Shown: one piece after another, positions 6,199 through 9,327 of the stretch
Layout: every line of letters begins with the position of its first letter
Position numbering within the stretch: position 1 is the first letter of the stretch
Translations under genes and position numbers: made by a program
Source: Candidatus Nitrosocosmicus sp.
Lineage (GTDB): Archaea; Thermoproteota; Nitrososphaeria; Nitrososphaerales; Nitrososphaeraceae
DNA: 9,327 bases
Reading direction: 5' to 3'
Assembly (NCBI GenBank): GCA_030452275.1
Contig: JAKDMR010000062.1
Location: forward strand, 1-9,327
The notes under the pieces: model-generated
What the model was told of the DNA's origin: nothing
Databases searched by the model: none
What the model saw: the letters and a program-made list of their open reading frames with translations, nothing else

Positions 6199-6372
6199 AT
6201 GGTAAATAATGGCAAAGGTAGTGTGCGTAGACTTGTTGCCATTATTTACTACCAATACTACTTTGAAGAGACATTAGAGATTGCATTTGTATCTGTTTTC
6301 CTACTTGGTATGTGGTTATATGTTATCCCAAATGATAATTTAAGTAGTTTTTTGTACATTCAACGAATGTAA
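6199..6372 (+). CDS. Possible 57-residue single-pass membrane peptide, overlapping the repeat element
   Basis: ATG at 6199 to TAA at 6370-6372 encodes a short protein with a basic N-terminus (GKGSVRRL), an aromatic stretch (IIYYQYYFEE) and one hydrophobic segment (IAFVSVFLLGMWLYVI, about residues 28-43), the shape of a small membrane protein. The stem-loop at 6203-6248 falls in its 5' part and the dyad at 6352-6374 covers its last codons, so the open frame may be incidental to a nucleic-acid element. The related region at 1101-1231 (minus) keeps 'KLRRL' and 'RMYY'-like codons but is broken by stops. I do not recognise the peptide. Confidence 0.35.
   Translation: MVNNGKGSVRRLVAIIYYQYYFEETLEIAFVSVFLLGMWLYVIPNDNLSSFLYIQRM
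6203..6248 (+). repeat. Stem-loop copy 2 with conserved loop sequence
   Basis: Perfect 13-bp inverted repeat: TAAATAATGGCAA (6203-6215) and its complement (6236-6248), with a 20-base loop holding TGCGTAGACT at 6224-6233. It is the partner of the hairpin at 1189-1231 (minus strand): same ten loop bases, different but fully paired stem. It lies upstream of, and opposite to, the propeller gene, and inside a possible small gene. Confidence 0.6.
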
Positions 6373-6374
6373 TA
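6352..6374. promoter_or_regulatory. Dyad copy 3 (GTACATT-N5-AATGTAA)
   Basis: TTGTACATT and AATGTAATA around the spacer CAACG. It shares half-site and 5-base spacing with the dyads at 1101 and 1299. It lies 104 bases downstream of stem-loop copy 2, as dyad copy 1 lies 66 bases downstream of stem-loop copy 1 in the same relative orientation. The role is unknown; no promoter is evident beside this copy. Confidence 0.5.
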
Positions 6375-6741
6375 GATTTATTGCACAATTAACAAAACTG
6401 AAGAAATTATCATAAGCTATCATATCTCTTCATCTGATTTTCTGATATAACATTATAATTTTTACAACTATTATTGTTATTTCACAAAATTTTGATGACA
6501 GTCTAATTACACATAAGAGATCTAGTGTTTATAGGATAGGTATTTCTAAAGTACTGAAAAAATATGATTTCAGAATTCATGATAGATGATGAGACGTTTT
6601 GCTTAAAATATATCAAATACGATATCAAGTCTAGGTGTTTTTGGAATTTAAGTTTTGATAATAAAACTTTTTATGTTTATTCGTTATTCCTTCCCAATCT
6701 AATGACTTTGAAATCATGCATTTAGAAAACATATTCAAAAT
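6375..6741. other. AT-rich intergenic stretch with a possible transposase fragment
   Basis: No established gene. A 53-codon frame at 6564-6725 (plus) begins MISEFMIDDETF. The 'EF-I-DET' wording resembles the first-aspartate region of the transposase family decayed at 6742-7110, so it may be an upstream piece of that remnant, but the remaining residues do not match and a second, better DET-like site occurs at 6742. The rest, 6375-6560, shows only AT-rich sequence. Confidence 0.3.
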
Positions 6742-7110
6742 GACACAAGTTTAGAATGTATTTGGTTCCGCATAGTCATTGAACTTAATACAAGACAAAT
6801 TCTCATATTTTTGTAAAAATATTCAATAAGTGAAACATGTTTGTTGCTGAGAGGTTTATGTCTGCTCTAGTCAAAGGCTACGGAAAACACCCTGTTTCTA
6901 CGGATGGGGTACTTGGTACCCGATGGCTTGTTAATTCCTGAAACTCGACCATCACATCCATTCCTCTATACAGGAAAGAATCATTGAAAGAACAAAGCAT
7001 TAATTCAAGAATGGAATAAAAGTTTTGACGATTATTTTTCATGTTGAAAAGAAAACTATAAACAAACTAAAGCATAAAATGTACGGTCAAATCTGTTAGT
7101 CAAATACCGA
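6742..7110 (+). pseudogene. Heavily decayed DDE transposase remnant (IS6/IS240-like)
   Basis: Recognisable pieces lie in order but in different frames: NDT...IWFRIVIELNTRQIL (frame of 6742), then NMFVAERF and YGKHPVSTDG (ATG 6837 frame), then GTWYPMAC, FLKLDHHIHSS and IIERT (frame of 6908), then SFDDYFSC (frame of 7012). This is the layout of IS6-like archaeal transposases: DET with IW-W-IAIEP, V-ER-F...YGKHPV-TDGGTWYP-AC, IERT, and FDDYFPC. At least three frame changes (about 6815-6830, a missing G near 6907, near 7012) and stops at 6831, 6932, 7001 and 7045 show it is long dead. The N-terminal zinc/HTH part is absent or unrecognisable and no terminal repeats were found. It is unrelated to the IS630 element at 2551-3734. 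Confidence 0.82.
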
Positions 7111-7126
7111 AACACGGAGGCCAGTT

Positions 7127-7261
7127 ATGCTTAACAAGAACGATCTATTTATTATATCTCCCATGAATCCAGAATTAATTGACTTTCAAAGTCGTCTCTA
7201 TTTAATAAAAATATTGTATGAATTGATACAGATTTTGCAATTATTCCTAACAAGGAGATGA
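7127..7261 (+). CDS. Possible small ORF, 44 codons, with a good Shine-Dalgarno
   Basis: GGAGG at 7116-7120 lies six bases before ATG 7127, the best ribosome-binding site in the window. The peptide (MLNKNDLFIISPMNPELIDF...) ends at TGA 7259-7261. Another frame, open from 7222 to TAA 7294, reads 'IDTDFAIIPNKEMIFIASP', which looks protein-like, so the two could be halves of one frameshifted gene. Neither is recognised. It converges on the DsbA-like gene. Could be chance. Confidence 0.3.
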   Translation: MLNKNDLFIISPMNPELIDFQSRLYLIKILYELIQILQLFLTRR

Positions 7262-7318
7262 TTTTTATCGCTTCTCCCAATGATTGTGGATATTAACGTA
7301 CTTGTACTTGTGTTTTGT

Positions 7319-8011
7319 TTAATTTGAAACCAATTCCATTAATCGTGCGCCTTCCAATTGTGTATGATTATCTACTCCTTTCACTACTGTCAATTGCGTA
7401 TCATTTTTAGAATAAACTACAAATGTAGGTGTGCTTGTAATATTGAGTTGCTGAGCTAATCTGTTGTTCTCAACTACGATATCTGAATATTTGTTTGATT
7501 CTAAACAATTTCTAAATTGTTCGATGTCTGCAATGCTTACCTGTTTTGCATAATTATCCAGATCATTTCTTTGAATTTTCCCATCTTGCCTGTTATCATG
7601 ATTTCTGAATATTTCATCATGGTATTCCCAATATTTGTCTTGTTCAGCAGCGCAGTAGGTTGCTCTAGCAGCAAGCGTTGACATCCCATTATTTTGATCA
7701 TTAATAGGAAAGTCCTTAAAAAGAAACTTTGCTATACCCGTTTGGTTATAATTACTTAACAATAAATCCTTTTGATCCTTGTTAAAATTAGCGCAGTGAA
7801 TGCATTGATAATCTCCAAATTCAATTACTGTAATATTTGCATTGGGATTTCCAAGTGTCGGAGTCATTGAATTATTTTCTAGCTGTGTTATTATTTCCAA
7901 TACATCGTCGTTTGATTGTGCATGAAGATTGTTGAATTGAATACCCATTATGCTAAAATAACCCCCTGTGATAGCAAAGAGAAATAATAATACAAAGGTA
8001 AACTTGAGCAT
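7319..8011 (-). CDS. Exported DsbA-like thiol:disulfide oxidoreductase
   Basis: This 230-residue protein has an N-terminal hydrophobic signal or anchor (about 3-24; possible cleavage near HAQ, 30-32) and a thioredoxin-fold DsbA/DSBA-like domain. The active site is C70-I-H-C73 in 'FGDYQCIHC', the CxHC form typical of oxidising DsbA enzymes; the cis-proline loop is TSTP (Pro195) followed by TFVVY. The helical insertion (about 105-170) includes 'AARATYCAAEQDKYWEYHDEIF', a hallmark of the family. Cys120 and Cys169 may form a second, structural pair. It would form disulfides in exported proteins; the cysteine-bearing propeller 1.3 kb away is a plausible client, by inference only. The start ATG 8011 is supported by a TATA box at the leaderless distance. 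Confidence 0.92.
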   Translation of the reverse strand: MLKFTFVLLFLFAITGGYFSIMGIQFNNLHAQSNDDVLEIITQLENNSMTPTLGNPNANITVIEFGDYQCIHCANFNKDQKDLLLSNYNQTGIAKFLFKDFPINDQNNGMSTLAARATYCAAEQDKYWEYHDEIFRNHDNRQDGKIQRNDLDNYAKQVSIADIEQFRNCLESNKYSDIVVENNRLAQQLNITSTPTFVVYSKNDTQLTVVKGVDNHTQLEGARLMELVSN

Positions 8012-8033
8012 TGATTAGTATGTAAATAGAAAC

Positions 8034-8040
8034 TATTTAA
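8034..8040 (-). promoter_or_regulatory. TATA box for the DsbA-like gene, leaderless transcript
   Basis: TTAAATA on the minus strand, preceded by the purine-rich AAAAGAGG that suits a BRE. Its centre is 26 bases upstream of the first base of ATG 8011, so the transcript should start at or within a base or two of the start codon. No Shine-Dalgarno is present, as expected. Confidence 0.6.
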
Positions 8041-8194
8041 CCTCTTTTGTACAAAGGTAGAATTGAGTCTTATTTTGTAAAAATATTACTCTAACATTTC
8101 TTCCCAAAAAATAACTTACTTTTGAGATCATGACTGACTGTCAAATTATGTATATTTTGATATCAAGATAGAACAATAACAACAAGCAAATATC

Positions 8195-8392
8195 TCAACA
8201 TGTCTTGTCAACTAAAGTGGAGAATAAAAAATAAGGATGAGGATTCATTTCTTCTAAGAAAGACTCACTTTGTTCGATATCTTTATCGATATCATATTTA
8301 ACCCAATCAATTTGTATCTGAACCTGGATATGACAAACAAAAGGATTATTATGTTCTTTAGTAGTAATTACAGCATGGATAGGAGAAATCAT
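8195..8392 (-). CDS. Small hypothetical protein, 65 codons, head-to-head overlap with the secreted-protein gene
   Basis: ATG 8392 to TGA 8195-8197. The product has a strand-like segment 'FVCHIQVQIQIDWVKYDIDKDI' followed by an acidic helix 'EQSESFLEEM' and an aromatic 'PYFLFSTL' tail; no signal or membrane segment is seen. I do not recognise the family. Its 5' end overlaps the plus-strand gene by 18 bases (or 42 if that gene starts at 8351), and the promoter of that gene must lie inside this frame. Either the two share a very compact bidirectional region or this frame is spurious. Confidence 0.35.
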   Translation of the reverse strand: MISPIHAVITTKEHNNPFVCHIQVQIQIDWVKYDIDKDIEQSESFLEEMNPHPYFLFSTLVDKTC

Positions 8393-9327
8393 AGTTTATT
8401 TTCATCTGTCCTTATATTAGCTATCTTGTTTTGTTCTGTACTTTTAATTGGTAATAATAATTTGACTATAAGAATTATTTATGGTCATAACTTTAGTCCA
8501 AATACTTTAGCATCATTTATAGCATCTATAGACCAATTTCAAACCGAAATAAACCTCGTTAATCAGAATCTGATCAATAATCATTCCCAGTTGACTCAGA
8601 AGCATGCAAACGAAGCAAATAGTATTTTTTACTGGGATTTGCTGGCCGAGATTGCAAAAAGAGACCAAAAAATTTCAGATGCGATCAAATCAGACATTAA
8701 AGATTTACAAAATATTTCCACTTCCCACATAAATTCGAATTCATCAAGGACATCACAAAATGAAGAATTGAAAATAGCCAATCAGTTGGTTGCTAATATT
8801 AATACTAATATGAATTCGATAGTTAATATTACCAAAGAACAGATTAGAGTCCCAGACTCAAATGTTCTAGATCAAATCACAATTTTTTTGTCTAATCTAT
8901 TTACTGATCAAAATTCTGAAGACAAAAAGTCATTTCAACCAATGAGGTTTGTAGAATTAATAGATGAATTACTTAGAAACTATGGTGATGCTTATGATGT
9001 TGATTTTGACATGACTGATATGTCTAATATGGGACGTATGATGAACAATAATTCTTCGAGGGATCTGAATAATGACTTTGATTTTAGTCATTCAATGCAT
9101 ACGCCCTCCGCTATGATGAGCATGCATCCTAACGCTAGTCCTCTAGTAAGCGTGGCAAATTATCAAAGTGCCAAAGGGTTGACTGAAAAATTGATTGATA
9201 TATTTGATAAGGATCTCAAGCCTCTTATTCCTAATAATTATAATACTAATATTGAAAACAGTTTAAGAGAGCTACTTTATTCAATTGAAAACCAGTTCTC
9301 TCCTACTGATACTATGATGATTGTCCA
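8375..9327 (+). CDS. Secreted Asn-rich, Met/His-rich protein (3' end beyond the window)
   Basis: An uninterrupted frame from ATG 8375 runs off the right edge, 317 residues visible. A basic start (MDRRNH) and a hydrophobic stretch (about 8-26, SSVLILAILFCSVLLIG) form a signal peptide or anchor. Residues about 45-115 are helical and heptad-like (FQTEINLVNQNLINNHSQL), perhaps a coiled coil. Residues 212-251 are rich in Met and His (M213, M216, M219, M222, M223, H239, M241, H242, M247, M248, M250, H251), resembling periplasmic or extracellular copper-handling segments. Sequons include NLT, NIS, NIT, two NSS and NAS. An in-frame ATG at 8351 is an alternative start, but 8375 gives a normal signal peptide and lies about 27 bases after a TATA-like GATTATTAT (8344-8352). 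The family is not recognised; copper binding is inferred from composition. Confidence 0.75.
   Translation, partial: MDRRNHSLFSSVLILAILFCSVLLIGNNNLTIRIIYGHNFSPNTLASFIASIDQFQTEINLVNQNLINNHSQLTQKHANEANSIFYWDLLAEIAKRDQKISDAIKSDIKDLQNISTSHINSNSSRTSQNEELKIANQLVANINTNMNSIVNITKEQIRVPDSNVLDQITIFLSNLFTDQNSEDKKSFQPMRFVELIDELLRNYGDAYDVDFDMTDMSNMGRMMNNNSSRDLNNDFDFSHSMHTPSAMMSMHPNASPLVSVANYQSAKGLTEKLIDIFDKDLKPLIPNNYNTNIENSLRELLYSIENQFSPTDTMMIV

Noticed and set aside
1..9327. CRISPR array, rRNA or tRNA genes
   Set aside because: No regularly spaced identical repeats and no rRNA or tRNA signatures were seen on either strand by eye.

Overview
The window looks like a chromosomal segment of an ammonia-oxidising archaeon (Nitrososphaeria/Thaumarchaeota, most like the Nitrososphaera/Nitrosocosmicus group). 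This is inferred from the AT-rich composition, archaeal TATA-type promoters with short or absent leaders, a two-winged-helix archaeal regulator, exported proteins rich in N-x-S/T sequons, and the style of the insertion sequences. I could not confirm it by a database search.

Layout. Positions 1-1003 (minus strand) hold a small operon: a four-helix membrane protein followed, with an ATGA overlap, by a double winged-helix regulator that runs off the left edge. The 364-bp intergenic region after it carries two copies of a 23-bp dyad and a strong stem-loop. Next comes a broken lpxD-like acyltransferase gene (1368-2349, plus), disabled by a frameshift in an A9 run and a separate in-frame TAA. An IS630-type insertion sequence (2551-3734) has perfect 51-bp terminal inverted repeats, but its transposase has a frameshift and a stop. 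A largely empty stretch and a 74-codon hypothetical gene (4089-4313, minus) lead to a large exported Asp-box beta-propeller gene (4539-6026, minus).

The 1.3 kb between the propeller and the next gene is not simply empty. It has a 57-codon open frame, a second copy of the stem-loop, a third copy of the dyad, and a heavily decayed DDE transposase (about 6742-7110) unrelated to the IS630 element. An exported DsbA-like thiol oxidoreductase follows (7319-8011, minus, probably a leaderless transcript). At the right edge a divergent pair overlaps head to head: a small hypothetical gene (8195-8392, minus) and a secreted, Asn-rich, Met/His-rich protein (8375 to beyond the window).

How it fits together. 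The intact recognisable genes are mostly cell-surface functions: an exported propeller with a CxCC cluster, an exported disulfide enzyme that could oxidise such proteins, and a secreted Met/His-rich protein. They are interleaved with decaying mobile DNA. The least explained signal is the paired element at about 1101-1290 and 6160-6374: two stem-loops with different but fully paired stems around a shared loop sequence (TGCGTAGACT), each with a GTACATT-N5-AATGTA dyad downstream. It may be a dispersed small element, a regulatory RNA or operator module, or the remains of a small-gene family.
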